Assembly: GCF_001421965.1 (NCBI RefSeq)
Contig: NZ_LMLP01000001.1
Location: 558,001 to 622,000 of the forward strand
From: Sphingomonas sp. Leaf67
GTDB lineage: Bacteria; Pseudomonadota; Alphaproteobacteria; Sphingomonadales; Sphingomonadaceae
Reading direction: 5' to 3'
DNA length: 64,000 nt
Each line of letters opens with the position of its first letter. Within the stretch, counting starts at the first letter, position 1. The position numbers and the translations under genes are program-made. The notes beneath the pieces are model-generated. The model did no database searches. It was not told the origin of the DNA and worked only from the letters and a program-made list of their open reading frames with translations. This document shows positions 63,363-64,000 of this stretch, in pieces.

Positions 63363-64000
63363 CTACACCTTGTACCGATCCGTGGGGATCTGCGCCTCCG
63401 TCGCTGCCGCGCTCTTGTGGAACAGCGCCTTGTCCTCGGGCCGGAACGCCCAGCGCCACAGCACCGCGAAGTAGATGGCGAGCATCACCGGAATGCCGAA
63501 CAGCAGTTCCGCCCATTCATAGTGCTTCGGCAGCCGCATGATCAGCGATCCGGCCACCGCCGCCGCCAGCACCGCCCACACGAACGCCGGCCGGAAATCG
63601 CGGACACTGACGCCGAGCAGCTTCGACAACAGCCCCGACTTGATCACCGATCCCAGCGCGACCGACAGCGTCAGTGCCATCGCCGGCCCGACCGCCGCGT
63701 AATTCTGCGGCAGGCCCAGCGTACGCATCAACGCAACCAGCGCGAAACTCAGCAACACCTGAAACGTCAGCAGCCCCAGCGAAATCATCAGGTTACGGTG
63801 GCGCGCGATATAGACCAGCGCCGCTTCGGACACCGCGCCCTTGGCCGCGAAGACTTCGGCGAACAGCAGGAACGACAACGCGCCCGCGCCGCTCACGAAC
63901 TCGCGACCGACCACGCCCATCACGCCCGACGCCGGAATGCTGCCGGCCAGCGCCAGCGCCGCCTGCGCGGTGATGATCCAGAAGCCGACTTGACGCACCT
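63363..64000 (-). CDS. MOP-type polysaccharide flippase / LPS biosynthesis protein, 5' truncated by window edge
   Basis: The visible ~211 residues are the C-terminal half of a multi-spanning membrane protein, with hydrophobic segments near ISLGLLTFQVLLSFALVALM, AAVGPAMALTLSVALGSVIK, FVWAVLAAAVAGSLIM and LLFGIPVMLAIYFAVLWRWA, and a Lys-rich cytoplasmic tail ending DRYKV. The layout and the GLPQNYAAVGPA...ALGSVIKSG pattern fit Wzx/MATE-like flippases in polysaccharide export. The start lies beyond base 64000, so substrate and neighbours are unknown. Confidence 0.7.
   Translation of the reverse strand, partial: VRQVGFWIITAQAALALAGSIPASGVMGVVGREFVSGAGALSFLLFAEVFAAKGAVSEAALVYIARHRNLMISLGLLTFQVLLSFALVALMRTLGLPQNYAAVGPAMALTLSVALGSVIKSGLLSKLLGVSVRDFRPAFVWAVLAAAVAGSLIMRLPKHYEWAELLFGIPVMLAIYFAVLWRWAFRPEDKALFHKSAAATEAQIPTDRYKV

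Noticed and set aside
1..64000. Prophage, IS element, toxin-antitoxin or antiphage defence island
   Set aside because: No transposase, integrase, capsid, or paired small toxin-antitoxin genes; almost all genes are recognisable core functions.

Overview
The window is a contiguous piece of a high-GC alphaproteobacterial chromosome, most likely Sphingomonadales (Sphingomonas or a close relative). This rests on a CtrA regulator with its phospho-Asp at residue 51, a DivL-type pseudokinase with Tyr in the H-box, the order divL-tsaE-amgK-murU-addB-addA-trxA, a large TonB receptor with a TGSR plug motif, a CC0125/CC1285-type lipoprotein, frequent GTG starts, and ATGA/GTGA stop-start overlaps. No phage, transposase, integrase, CRISPR array or toxin-antitoxin pair is visible. 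It is core chromosome peppered with palindromic intergenic repeats.

Layout. 0-8.7 kb: an edge-truncated RcnB/glycine-zipper protein, a free-methionine-sulfoxide reductase, ArfB and an RluA-family pseudouridine synthase, a VanY-like lipoprotein, a GH43 glycosidase behind a xyl-box-like operator, a pirin-WrbA pair with a divergent LysR regulator, CtrA behind a CtrA box, and an L,D-transpeptidase. 8.8-19 kb: amidohydrolase plus beta-hydroxyacid dehydrogenase, a Tat-type SDR lacking the catalytic Lys, threonine ammonia-lyase, Bpt, ribosomal protein L36, an operon with a cytosolic carboxypeptidase, and GpmA. 19-32.4 kb: PurE-PurK, then a peptide and amino-acid catabolic stretch (oligopeptidase B, aminopeptidase P, PutA with a divergent Lrp regulator, and Lrp // alanine racemase-DadA). 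32-43.5 kb: an EAL/degenerate-GGDEF protein, MoaA-NadK, tRNA-Asn, a lipoprotein, SecA, a TonB-C-like protein and ArgJ. 43.5-55 kb: a minus-strand block reading DivL, TsaE, AmgK, MurU, AddB, AddA, with TrxA downstream. 55-64 kb: a TonB-dependent receptor, AhcY behind a perfect 9-bp-arm palindrome, YqgE, a Prx5 peroxiredoxin, a small Ala/Lys-rich protein, AMP nucleosidase, and the end of an MOP-type flippase.

The points most worth following are (1) a palindromic repeat that forms the in-frame N-terminus of AddB and has a sister copy at 61.0 kb; (2) DivL with Tyr570 and degenerate ATP-binding boxes in the same window as an apparently autoregulated ctrA; (3) at least four dispersed palindromic repeat families; (4) candidate operators upstream of the GH43 gene and ahcY; (5) two enzyme-family proteins lacking a key catalytic residue. 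Functions come from motif recognition by eye; no alignments or database searches were run.
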